Part shown: in pieces, positions 8,368 to 16,252 of the stretch
How positions within the stretch are numbered: the first letter of the stretch is position 1
Layout: every line of letters begins with the position of its first letter
Assembly (NCBI GenBank): GCA_002344075.1
Contig: DDTM01000083.1
Span: forward strand, 1-64,000
Reading direction: 5' to 3'
From: Bacteroidetes bacterium UBA2364
GTDB taxonomy: Bacteria > Bacteroidota > Rhodothermia > Rhodothermales > UBA2364
DNA: 64,000 nt
The notes under the pieces: model-generated
Databases searched by the model: none
Told to the model about the DNA's origin: nothing
Seen by the model: only the letters and a program-made list of their open reading frames with translations
Translations under genes and position numbers: made by a program

Positions 8368-10056
8368 TTAGTTGTACAAAGATAGATCATACAATAATCT
8401 AGGATTTATATTGGTTTTACTTCTGTATTTTCCTTCGAGGGTTGTTCTATAACGGGCCATCACCCGCTCACTATAGGTATTCCAAAGCAACCTCCGGACA
8501 TAAGGCTCGGCCTGTTCAAAATTCATGGGCAACGGCGGCAGTTTATCCCCAACTTTCAGCAACACATACTTTCCCGAAACCTCTAATGGCCCCAAAATCG
8601 TGCCCTTTTCTGCCTTCCAAACGGCTTCGGCCAAGCCTCCCAATTCTGACCGTGTTACAAAACCCAAATCTCCTTTTGCGTCCTTCCCGCCCGGACGTTC
8701 AGAATATCGCTGGGCGGCCTCTGCAAAATTTTCAGGCGTAAGTTCCACTTTTATCACCCTCGCGGCATCAAGGGTAGAGACCAATATTTCCGAAACCTGC
8801 ACTTTTTCATCAGAAACCATATTGGCACGATGCTGCTGAAAATACGCCCGCATCGAGTCTGCCGGAATTTGAATGGTTTGATCTATACGTGCCATTTCTT
8901 CACGTACCACCCAGTCCTTCATATTCAGGCGAACAGATTCTTCAAATTCGGGGAGTTGGTGCAACTTCAAGCCCTTTGCCCGACTTATCATCTCGTCCTG
9001 TAACAATAGCCCAAGAATAAACCGCTCCAATGCTGGCTTATCCTGAATGGCTGCACGCTGCTTGACAGAGGTAAAAGCCTCCGCAACCGCCCGAAATTCC
9101 GCAACAGTCCAAGTACGACGCGATCCAGAACGGCCAAAAGTTACCAAGGGTTGTTTTTGCCAATTGGGTTGCTTCGCCAACGCCTGAAGCTCCCGCCTGC
9201 GGACAGGGTCTATGACACCACCATCTAATTGCAATACCAAACGATTCAAGGAGGCCTGATTCCAAACAGGCTGTATTTCGGATTCGAGTTGATTTGTATG
9301 TTGGGCACGAACTTCACGGCGCTTTTGAATCAGAAAGTATTGTGTAAGTCGGTCTTTTCGGGTAAGGAACTCCGACTCAGTGACAATTGGTTTTGTAAAC
9401 TTCTCATCTAAACGAATGATGGAATACCCCAGCGCCGTCCGAACTGGCTTGGAGATCTCGCCCGGCTTAAGCCGAAAAGCCGTCTTTTCAAACTCAGGAT
9501 CCATATCCTCGAACTCAAAAGTCCCCAAAGATCCACCACGATTCGCTAAGACGGTATCCGCAAAGACTTCTTTGGCAAGCACATTCCAATCCTCACCTGC
9601 CTGCACACGTGCATACAGGCGGTCTGCCGATTCTTTATCACGCACAAACAAATGACTGGCCTTCATGGTGGTATAGGCCCGTAACAAGAGTTCTTGTAAT
9701 TCTGCTTCGGAAGGGGCTATATCCCGATACATCACACGAGACGTATAGGCTTCTATGCTTAACTTTCGGCGTACTTGCTGCTCCCATGCTTTGTATGCAG
9801 CCGTTTGAGAAATACCCCGTTCTTCTGCTGCTCGAATAATCATTTCTGTAGAGACCATCGTTTCCAGCATGGCCTTTCTCAACCGAGGATCGTCCTTCAA
9901 GCCTGTTTTTAATAAATAATCGGTATAACGTGTCTGGAATTGCGAAGTAGTAATGATATTACCAGCCACATCGGCCAAGGCCGGCTGCGGCTGGGCAACG
10001 GTATATTGAACCAGCACCATCAATACCAGCAATCCCAATCCTTTTTTGAAAAGCAT
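8368..10056 (-). CDS. SurA-like periplasmic peptidyl-prolyl isomerase, two parvulin domains
   Basis: 562 residues with a signal peptide (MLFKKGLGLLVLMVLVQYTVAQ split: MLFKKGLGLL, VLMVLVQYTVAQ). Two PpiC/parvulin-type regions are visible. The first lies around residues 130-220 (KASHLFVRD ... GGSLGTFEFEDMDPEFEKTAF ... GYSIIRLDE). The second is near 405-510 (VQVSEILVSTLDAAR ... GDLGFVTRSELGGLAEAVW ... GKYVLLKVGD). Helical chaperone-like segments surround them, the SurA/PpiD layout. Such proteins help outer-membrane barrels fold. As first gene of the operon with a TonB receptor, a secreted giant and a PorV-like barrel, it may be their dedicated chaperone. It starts 72 bp downstream of a perfect LacI-type operator. 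Confidence 0.85.
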   Translation of the reverse strand: MLFKKGLGLLVLMVLVQYTVAQPQPALADVAGNIITTSQFQTRYTDYLLKTGLKDDPRLRKAMLETMVSTEMIIRAAEERGISQTAAYKAWEQQVRRKLSIEAYTSRVMYRDIAPSEAELQELLLRAYTTMKASHLFVRDKESADRLYARVQAGEDWNVLAKEVFADTVLANRGGSLGTFEFEDMDPEFEKTAFRLKPGEISKPVRTALGYSIIRLDEKFTKPIVTESEFLTRKDRLTQYFLIQKRREVRAQHTNQLESEIQPVWNQASLNRLVLQLDGGVIDPVRRRELQALAKQPNWQKQPLVTFGRSGSRRTWTVAEFRAVAEAFTSVKQRAAIQDKPALERFILGLLLQDEMISRAKGLKLHQLPEFEESVRLNMKDWVVREEMARIDQTIQIPADSMRAYFQQHRANMVSDEKVQVSEILVSTLDAARVIKVELTPENFAEAAQRYSERPGGKDAKGDLGFVTRSELGGLAEAVWKAEKGTILGPLEVSGKYVLLKVGDKLPPLPMNFEQAEPYVRRLLWNTYSERVMARYRTTLEGKYRSKTNINPRLLYDLSLYN

Positions 10057-10084
10057 GTTGTGTACCTCAGTTGGAGCGATTCTA

Positions 10085-10099
10085 CACCTTGTACAGGTG
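10085..10099. promoter_or_regulatory. Imperfect 15-bp palindrome in the operon leader
   Basis: CACCTTGTACAGGTG has complementary 5-bp arms around TGTAC. It sits between the LacI-type operator and the start of the isomerase gene. A second small dyad, GATTC-AAAAA-GAATC, lies at 10106-10120. Either could be a second regulator site or transcript structure; nothing shows which. Confidence 0.25.
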
Positions 10100-10127
10100 G
10101 CTATAGATTCAAAAAGAATCCCAAAAG

Positions 10128-10141
10128 TGTAAGCGCTTACA
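10128..10141. promoter_or_regulatory. Perfect LacI-type operator upstream of the surface-protein operon
   Basis: TGTAAGCGCTTACA is a perfect 14-bp palindrome with the central CG typical of LacI/GalR-family operators. It lies 72 bp upstream of the isomerase start and 76 bp beyond the stop of the LacI-family gene. The identical sequence occurs again at 11271 in front of the regulator gene itself. Confidence 0.8.
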
Positions 10142-10216
10142 ATATATCAAGATTAAAATGTATTCTCTATAAAGAACAAACCAATTACCCGTAAACTATG
10201 GCCCCGATCGCTGTAT

Positions 10217-11224
10217 TTAGCCTTTTATGGAAGTATTGCGGGCAACCAATTCTGGCTCCAGACTGAGGTGTGTCACCTCGGAGTTCGGATCTTGCAGCCG
10301 TTTAAAAAAATGCTCAACCGCCAAACCACCCAAAAAATTCATGGGCTGTCTGATGGTACTCAGGCCTGCAAAGGCTGCAAGTTTTACATCATCGTAGCCG
10401 ATCAAGGCAATGTCTTCTGGGCAACGCAGCCCCAAGTCGCGAAACGCCCGTAAAGCGCCTAATGCCTGAACATCGGAAGTTGCGAAAATTGCCTCTGGCT
10501 TTTCTGACTGCTGCAAAAGTCGAAGGGTATCCTCATATCCACATTCTTCATTAAAGCCATGCACCACCAAATCTCGGCTTTCAACCACCAAAGATGGGTC
10601 GAAAGGAATCCCAGCTTTTTGCAAGGCACGCTGATAGCCAATTTTACGATCTCGCGCCGGAACTGCCGCCAAATTTGCAGCGACCAAGCCAATCTTTCGA
10701 TAACCCACTTGGAGCAGGTGTTCTACGGCCATTTCCCCACCTTTTCGGTTGTCCACAGCTATGGAGTCGAATAGTTCATGGTAGGAATCTACCAAAATAA
10801 CAGGTTGAGAGAAAGAGTGGAGCCAATCTGCCTGTTCATCGGTGAGCCAAGTAGAAAACAACATCATTCCCTCACTCCTCCCGCGCTGCATGGCGCGTTC
10901 CAACTGTGCCGGAGCCTGGTCAGGGTCAATGACGGGATAGATGGTAAGGTCAAAATCCGTCCCAAAAATCCGTTCTTGAAGACCACGAATCACTTCCAGA
11001 AAAAAATAATTGGCCATCATAGGAATTATGGCCGAGATCAGAAAGGTATTTTTACGGGCAAGACTTTGTGCAGAGGCATTGGGCTGGTAATTGTGACGCT
11101 CCGCTATTTCAAAGATACGTTTACGGGTTTTTGACGAAACCCGTGGATGGTTGTTGAAGGCACGAGACACCGTTGCAATGGAAACATCGGCTTCTTCGGC
11201 AATATCATAGATAGTCACAGACAC
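10217..11224 (-). CDS. LacI-family transcriptional regulator
   Basis: 335 residues. The N-terminus MSVTIYDIAEEADVSIATVS with RAFNNHPRVSSKTRKRI is the LacI helix-turn-helix plus hinge helix; the hinge region reads QPNASAQSLARK. Residues about 60-333 form a periplasmic-binding-protein-like effector domain (SAIIPMMANYFFLEVIRGLQ, ALRAFRDLGLRCPEDIALIGYDD, TIRQPMNFLGGLAVE). Such proteins usually bind a sugar or nucleoside. A perfect palindrome lies 47 bp upstream of its start (autoregulation) and another lies before the adjacent surface-protein operon. The effector is unknown. A sugar would be the default guess and would make the TonB module a carbohydrate system. Confidence 0.93.
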   Translation of the reverse strand: MSVTIYDIAEEADVSIATVSRAFNNHPRVSSKTRKRIFEIAERHNYQPNASAQSLARKNTFLISAIIPMMANYFFLEVIRGLQERIFGTDFDLTIYPVIDPDQAPAQLERAMQRGRSEGMMLFSTWLTDEQADWLHSFSQPVILVDSYHELFDSIAVDNRKGGEMAVEHLLQVGYRKIGLVAANLAAVPARDRKIGYQRALQKAGIPFDPSLVVESRDLVVHGFNEECGYEDTLRLLQQSEKPEAIFATSDVQALGALRAFRDLGLRCPEDIALIGYDDVKLAAFAGLSTIRQPMNFLGGLAVEHFFKRLQDPNSEVTHLSLEPELVARNTSIKG

Positions 11225-11270
11225 GGTGAAGCAGGATTAAGCGATAAAGGGGGTACAAATTGACAAAACA

Positions 11271-11284
11271 TGTAAGCGCTTACA
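11271..11284. promoter_or_regulatory. Perfect LacI-type operator upstream of the regulator gene
   Basis: TGTAAGCGCTTACA, identical to the site at 10128, lies 47 bp upstream of the LacI-family start codon. Its placement implies autoregulation. Confidence 0.8.
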
Positions 11285-11353
11285 AATTAGGGTGCGTTAC
11301 ATGGAATTTCAAGTCATTAACCAAATATTTTTGGTACAACCCGTACAGTAACC

Positions 11354-11378
11354 AAAAGAGGCTCCAAGAGCCTCTTTT
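11354..11378 (-). terminator. Rho-independent terminator after ispG
   Basis: AAAAGAGGCT / AGCCTCTTTT form a perfect 10-bp stem with loop CCAAG, ending in a T run on the minus strand. It lies 20 bp past the ispG stop and separates ispG from the LacI gene. The flanking A and T runs could let it work in both directions. Confidence 0.85.
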
Positions 11379-11397
11379 ATACACGATTATCAAGGGT

Positions 11398-12474
11398 TTA
11401 GACCGCCTCTTCTTCCCAATCTTCAATGGTTTCCAGAATGGCTTCCACAATCTGGCTTTCTTCTACTGTCCGGATAACCTCACCGCGCTTAAACAGATGC
11501 GCACGTCCGCGTCCACAGGCCACGCCCAAATCGGCTCCTGCTGCCTCACCCGGCCCGTTCACCGCACACCCCATCAATGCAACATTTAGGTTTTTACTAA
11601 ACTTACGTGCATTAACGGCTTGCTCTACCTCTTCTGCAATTTTAAACAAGTCCACCTCTAAGCGTCCACAAGTGGGACATGCAATAATATTAACGCCAGG
11701 CCTTCCCAGACGCAATGATTTTAAAATCTGATGGGCAATTTCCACTTCTTTTACCGATTCAGTGGTGAGCGATACACGAATGGTATCCCCAATGCCATCG
11801 GCCAACAACGCCCCTATGCCAATGGCCGATTTGATGGAGCCTGTCTGCCAAGTTCCGGCCTCGGTCACCCCCAGATGCAAGGGGATGTCGGTCCGTTCAG
11901 CCAGCAAACGATATGCCTGAATCATAAAAAACACGTCCGAGTGTTTGACAGACACAATTATATCATGGTAATCGTGTTTATGACAGATTTCGATATGGCG
12001 CATCGCACTCTCAAACAGGGCTTCGGGCTGAGGGTACCCATATTTATCCATGATATCTCGTTCTAATGACCCCGAGTTCACCCCAATACGAATAGGCACA
12101 CCCTTCGCCTTGGCAGCGAGTAGAACCTCCTGCTCCCATTCAGGCTTCCCGATATTGCCGGGGTTAATCCGAATTTTCGCGCATCCGGCTTCGATGGCCT
12201 TAAGGGCATATTGATAGTTAAAATGGATATCGGCCACAATGGGAACGGGTGAACCTTGTACAATGTCCGACAAAGCGGCCACATCTTCCGGGCGCGGCAC
12301 AGCTACACGAACAATATCGGCTCCCGCTTTGGCCAAGCCGTCAATTTCGGCAAGCGTAGCGGCAACGTCATGGGTTTTAGAAACAGTCATGGACTGAACG
12401 GAGACGGGGGCACCCCCACCAATTTGGACATTTCCGACATGAACAGCTCTTGAAATACGACGTGGTCTCTGCAT
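11398..12474 (-). CDS. ispG: 4-hydroxy-3-methylbut-2-en-1-yl diphosphate synthase (IspG/GcpE)
   Basis: 358 residues, near the length of the short bacterial IspG (about 370). The N-terminus RRISRAVHVGNVQIGGGAPV leads into the TIM barrel (SVQSMTVSKTHDVAATLAEI). The C-terminal [4Fe-4S] ligands are visible in CPTCGR and GCAVNGPGE. The enzyme catalyses the penultimate step of the MEP isoprenoid pathway in the cytosol, reducing methylerythritol cyclodiphosphate to HMBPP. It appears to be transcribed alone, bounded by its own terminator. No degradation or odd residues were noticed. Confidence 0.97.
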   Translation of the reverse strand: MQRPRRISRAVHVGNVQIGGGAPVSVQSMTVSKTHDVAATLAEIDGLAKAGADIVRVAVPRPEDVAALSDIVQGSPVPIVADIHFNYQYALKAIEAGCAKIRINPGNIGKPEWEQEVLLAAKAKGVPIRIGVNSGSLERDIMDKYGYPQPEALFESAMRHIEICHKHDYHDIIVSVKHSDVFFMIQAYRLLAERTDIPLHLGVTEAGTWQTGSIKSAIGIGALLADGIGDTIRVSLTTESVKEVEIAHQILKSLRLGRPGVNIIACPTCGRLEVDLFKIAEEVEQAVNARKFSKNLNVALMGCAVNGPGEAAGADLGVACGRGRAHLFKRGEVIRTVEESQIVEAILETIEDWEEEAV

Positions 12475-12522
12475 GGGTATTTTTGGGTCTGAAGGAATGA
12501 GAAATAGATTAAGCCTTTGCTT

Positions 12523-13707
12523 TTACGGATAAGGTGGTATTTTGGCCCCGTTTGGCATTTTTTTCATGATCTCGGCCTTTGGGCGCAACCAAGCAACCAC
12601 TGGCCGATGATCTGAATATTCAACTGATAATACTTTTGCCAAAACAGGACGCCAATGCCAACTAACCAACATATGATCTATCTTAAACAACGGCTGATGG
12701 CTATGATAAGTACCTCCCCATCCGGCTCCCGTTTCAATAAATACATCTGTCATCCCACTGGCAAATTCGGCATATGCCCAATTGTGGATGGTGTTATTAA
12801 AATCTCCCACCACCAAATAGGGTAGGGTTTCTTTTTCAAGAACGTTTTTTAATAACCGAACTTCTTTTGCCTGTATTTGGTACGCCCGACCATACTGAAG
12901 GCTCAAACGTTCTATAATATCCCCCAACGACTTCCCACTGCGCATCAACTTCCAAGGTTTTTGTTCTCCCAAAGATTGAAGGTGAACATTGTACACAGCA
13001 AACCAAAAGCGTCCACTTTGAAGAACTGATCTGGTGGCAAAATTCTGGTTCGACTCACCATCATCCACCTGATAAGCTTGGACAGTATCCGGTCGGATCA
13101 ATCCACGAGTCAAAATGGGATTGCTAAACGAGCGCACCTTTTTTAATAATGCACTCGGCGCAAACGTATAGGAAAGAGAATCCTTCAAATAGTACAAATA
13201 GCGCGTTGATTCGGTACCTTTAGGGAGTTGCCAGAAATAAGATTCCTGAAAAAACAAGAGGTCTGGATGCTGCTGCTCAAACAACGTATCCCACGCATCA
13301 GCAGGAACATTAGCCGCATTATAGGTCATCAACTTTAGGTCCCTGGAAGTACTCGAGACTGCAGCCAAGCCAAAAGGCCACATCCGAAGGGCAATCAGAA
13401 AAAGACCTGTTATGGATAGAACAAAAGAGAACCACTTCCTTTTCCAAGCCAAAATAAATATGCCCGGAACCAACGCAACCGACCAAAACGGCAGTAAAAT
13501 GCCTGTAATCTGTAATGGCCAAAACACATCGGATGGTACATAACGGGCTGCAAGCCCACACCAAACAACAATTAGCCACCCAATTTGCCAAAACAAAATA
13601 AGACGTACCCACCAAAAGGTTTTTGTGCGGGGCTTTTTGAAAGATAATTTCGTTCGTAAATGAATAGAACGGTCAGACGAGGAGCGGTCATTTTTTACTG
13701 GCATCAT
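12523..13707 (-). CDS. Membrane-anchored endonuclease/exonuclease/phosphatase-family protein
   Basis: 394 residues. Three to four hydrophobic segments occupy residues about 30-115 (FWWVRLILFWQIGWLIVVW; LLPFWSVALVPGIFILAW; FVLSITGLFLIAL). After them comes an EEP fold with visible motifs MTYNAANV, FFQESYF (metal-binding Glu), VGDFNNT and YSDHRPVVAWL (catalytic Asp-His). Family members hydrolyse phosphodiesters in nucleic acids, phospholipids or inositol phosphates; the substrate is not evident here. The start overlaps the stop of the upstream rhomboid-like gene by 20 bp, so the two are translationally coupled. Together with the next two genes it forms a rhomboid/rhomboid/EEP cluster seen in other Bacteroidota. 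Confidence 0.85.
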   Translation of the reverse strand: MMPVKNDRSSSDRSIHLRTKLSFKKPRTKTFWWVRLILFWQIGWLIVVWCGLAARYVPSDVFWPLQITGILLPFWSVALVPGIFILAWKRKWFSFVLSITGLFLIALRMWPFGLAAVSSTSRDLKLMTYNAANVPADAWDTLFEQQHPDLLFFQESYFWQLPKGTESTRYLYYLKDSLSYTFAPSALLKKVRSFSNPILTRGLIRPDTVQAYQVDDGESNQNFATRSVLQSGRFWFAVYNVHLQSLGEQKPWKLMRSGKSLGDIIERLSLQYGRAYQIQAKEVRLLKNVLEKETLPYLVVGDFNNTIHNWAYAEFASGMTDVFIETGAGWGGTYHSHQPLFKIDHMLVSWHWRPVLAKVLSVEYSDHRPVVAWLRPKAEIMKKMPNGAKIPPYP

Positions 13708-14581
13708 ACAAAGCCTGCTTTTCTTCAGGCGTCAGGGACTCATACCCCTGTTCATTAATTTTGTCTAAAAGTCGGTCTATGATTTCGTTATCGGGCTTTT
13801 CTGTATTCTTTTCAGTTTTGTGCGTTTCTTTCGCCTGATAAGATTTTCGATCCGGAATGCTATAATGCGAAAGCGCTGGCTCACGACGAACTGGCGGGCG
13901 GGGAGCAACAGGTTTCCGAACTGGAGAAAAAAACACCCGTGCCCATGAATGTACGTCCACCCCACGTTTTGCCAACTCGGAAGTCCCCCAGCCAAAAGCA
14001 GCAGCAGCAGCCCCCCCAAGCAGCCCTCCGGGCATGGTTGCGTATAACACTAAAATTAGAAATGCCATTACCCAGAAAGGGACTTCAAAGAAAAACAACG
14101 GAATACGGGCTGTAGGAGACTGGTGAGCCACCGAGAAAGCCACCGCAATAATGCCCAAGTGTGCACCATAAACAGCACCTCCCTGATCCAAAACAAAAGT
14201 GGCCACCAGCCAGTAAATGATTCCTGCAAAAACACCTCCACCCAGAAACTGCCCAACGAGCCGGTGCGGTGGAGCAAAATCTGAGGACATCTGTGTAATG
14301 ATAAAAAACCAGCCCAACAAAAAGAAAAAACTGATCAGGCCAAACAAGCCGGTGAGCGGGTTTACAAATAGATGCGTAACCAATTGAAGCGGCGTTAGCC
14401 AAGAGATACCCGGTGCCAATACAAAAGCCTGAAAATAAACATCTCGGAGTCCCGGAAGAAGCAAAACAACCAATCCCACGATATACGTCACAACCAATAC
14501 CGCAAAGATTTCGCGGAATCCTATCCGTTGCATCAAATACCAAAGACGCAGTTTATCTGCCCATGACGGTGTATGTCCCAT
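13688..14581 (-). CDS. Rhomboid-fold membrane protein lacking catalytic residues (pseudoprotease)
   Basis: 297 residues with about six membrane segments in residues 20-205, then a soluble basic tail. The C-terminus NEIIDRLLDKINEQGYESLT with PEEKQALYDASKK matches the small C-terminal helical domain often found on Bacteroidota rhomboids. The position of the catalytic Ser motif (GxSG) reads GAVYGAHLGI, with no Ser. The late helix that should hold the catalytic His reads GGAAAAAFGWGTSELA, with no His. It is therefore probably an inactive rhomboid that binds or retains substrates. It lies between an active rhomboid gene (93 bp upstream) and the EEP gene, which it overlaps. Confidence 0.75.
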   Translation of the reverse strand: MGHTPSWADKLRLWYLMQRIGFREIFAVLVVTYIVGLVVLLLPGLRDVYFQAFVLAPGISWLTPLQLVTHLFVNPLTGLFGLISFFFLLGWFFIITQMSSDFAPPHRLVGQFLGGGVFAGIIYWLVATFVLDQGGAVYGAHLGIIAVAFSVAHQSPTARIPLFFFEVPFWVMAFLILVLYATMPGGLLGGAAAAAFGWGTSELAKRGVDVHSWARVFFSPVRKPVAPRPPVRREPALSHYSIPDRKSYQAKETHKTEKNTEKPDNEIIDRLLDKINEQGYESLTPEEKQALYDASKK

Positions 14582-14674
14582 ATCAATATGTATTTACTGC
14601 CTTCTTCGACTTATGACTTGTCCAATTGGTTTATAAAATAGCAATTTTTTCCCTCTACGAAACGGCTCTGGTAG

Positions 14675-15358
14675 CTAAGTACGTTTTTTTCCGAATGGAA
14701 GGCGGTAACCCCACTTGAGCATAAGTATCAAACCCACAACCATTCCCCCCAAATGGGCGAAATGGGCAATATTAGAAGCCCCGCCGGAAACCCCATTCAT
14801 CAATTCGAGGACACCATAGATCAATACAAACCATTTGGCCTTTATGGGTACTGGAAATGGAAAGAAATAAATTTCGTAGTCCGGATACATCATGCCAAAA
14901 GCAAGCAAAATGCCAAAAACACCACCGCTGGCCCCTACCGTCGGCGCAATGTGTCGCAAGTCTAACCAATGTATTTCGTACCAACTCACGGATAATTGTG
15001 CAACAGCAGCCCCCACTACGCAAACAAAGTAATACAACGCAAAGCGGCGCGGCCCCCAGGCGCTCTCTATATGCGCTCCAAACATCCATAGCGCATACAT
15101 ATTAAGAATCAGATGGAACAATCCTCCATGTAAAAAAGCATAACTCACCAACTGCCAAGGATAAAACGACACATTTCCCGCCAAGTGTGCATCCAACGGC
15201 CAGAGAGCCAGATACTTCTCTATGAAAGAGATCGGGCCTCCCATTCCTGAAAAGGTTATTTGGGCAAAATAAACAAGCCCATTCAGGATGAGTAAATTCT
15301 TAATAACAGGGGGGAAAAGAGAAAACCGCGAAGGAGGGCGGTAAGAATATGAATTCAT
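14675..15358 (-). CDS. Rhomboid-family intramembrane serine protease
   Basis: 227 residues, six hydrophobic segments. The catalytic Ser sits in VGASGGVFGILLAFG and the catalytic His in NIAHFAHLGGMVVGLI, so both members of the dyad are present. The loop-1 region carries the usual WQLVSYAFLHGGLFHLILNMYALW motif in two stretches (WQLVSYAFLHG, HLILNMYALW). It cleaves membrane proteins within or near their transmembrane helices. It is first gene of the rhomboid / pseudo-rhomboid / EEP operon and is divergent from lpxH. Confidence 0.93.
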   Translation of the reverse strand: MNSYSYRPPSRFSLFPPVIKNLLILNGLVYFAQITFSGMGGPISFIEKYLALWPLDAHLAGNVSFYPWQLVSYAFLHGGLFHLILNMYALWMFGAHIESAWGPRRFALYYFVCVVGAAVAQLSVSWYEIHWLDLRHIAPTVGASGGVFGILLAFGMMYPDYEIYFFPFPVPIKAKWFVLIYGVLELMNGVSGGASNIAHFAHLGGMVVGLILMLKWGYRLPFGKKRT

Positions 15359-15400
15359 GTATCAGTTGGAATATTTTTTTTATTTTGGGATCATAATACA

Positions 15401-15420
15401 AACGATTCGGATAAATCGTT
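15401..15420. promoter_or_regulatory. Inverted repeat in the rhomboid/lpxH divergent promoter region
   Basis: AACGATT-CGGATA-AATCGTT is a perfect 7-bp inverted repeat between the two divergent start codons (15358 and 15477). It could be an operator for either gene. There is no second copy nearby to support this. Confidence 0.3.
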
Positions 15421-15476
15421 CCACAGCAGCATCATTTTAAGACCAAAACCCTGCGTTTACCCGCTACCATATTGAT

Positions 15477-16247
15477 ATGGTCATACTTGTATCCGATGTT
15501 CATTTAGGGCGCGGAGGTCACCGTACAGACCCAACGGCAGAACGTGATTTAGTTCAGGTCTTGGAGTATGCGGCCAAACATCAGGCACGTATCTATCTAC
15601 TCGGAGATGTATTTGAGCAGTTCATTGAATACCGGTATCTCATTCCCAAAGGCGCTACCCGTTTACTGGGTGCTTTGGCCCACCATGCTGATTCTGGGCT
15701 TCATATCCGATATATAACGGGAAACAGGGATCCGTGGCATCTGAATTACTTTGAATCTGAATTGGGGATACCCGTTTTTTTTGATTATCTTATAGAATCT
15801 TTTTTTGGAAAACGGGTACTTTTGACACATGGGGATCTCTTTGAATCAACGAAGCGTCTTTACCAGATGTTAAGACCAGTTCTAAGGCACCCAATTTCCA
15901 CAACCTTGTACCGAAACCTATTTCCGGGTGATGTTGGTTATGCACTGGCCAGAAGGTTTAGCCTATTGACCCTCAACCACCAAACCGACCCCAAAACCAT
16001 TGCTGCACTTGAAGAAGCTGCACAAAGAATGTTTCTGAAGTATCATTGTGAAATGGTAGTAATGGGACACAGTCACTTAATGGAACTTCGGGTATTTGAA
16101 CAAGGTATGTACATAAATTGCGGCTTTTGGTATCAAAACAGAACGTTTGCCGTACTGAATGCCAATTCCATAACCTTGAACGAGTGGAAGAGCGGCACCG
16201 CCCGACAAATTCAATCCTACCACCACCAGAACGTGTATAACTCATAA
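15477..16247 (+). CDS. lpxH: UDP-2,3-diacylglucosamine hydrolase-like metallophosphatase (LpxH)
   Basis: 256 residues, close to E. coli LpxH (240). The calcineurin-like metal motifs are in order: SDVHLG at residues 6-11, LGDVFEQF (usually GDxFE), TGNRDPWHLNYFESELGI (the GNRD form typical of LpxH), LTHGDLF and MGHSHLME. LpxH cleaves the pyrophosphate of UDP-diacylglucosamine to give lipid X in lipid A synthesis at the inner membrane. Only 5 bp separate its stop from the penicillin-binding protein gene, so the two envelope genes are co-transcribed. A related family phosphatase is possible, but the GNRD motif favours LpxH. Confidence 0.85.
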   Translation: MVILVSDVHLGRGGHRTDPTAERDLVQVLEYAAKHQARIYLLGDVFEQFIEYRYLIPKGATRLLGALAHHADSGLHIRYITGNRDPWHLNYFESELGIPVFFDYLIESFFGKRVLLTHGDLFESTKRLYQMLRPVLRHPISTTLYRNLFPGDVGYALARRFSLLTLNHQTDPKTIAALEEAAQRMFLKYHCEMVVMGHSHLMELRVFEQGMYINCGFWYQNRTFAVLNANSITLNEWKSGTARQIQSYHHQNVYNS

Positions 16248-16252
16248 ACCAT

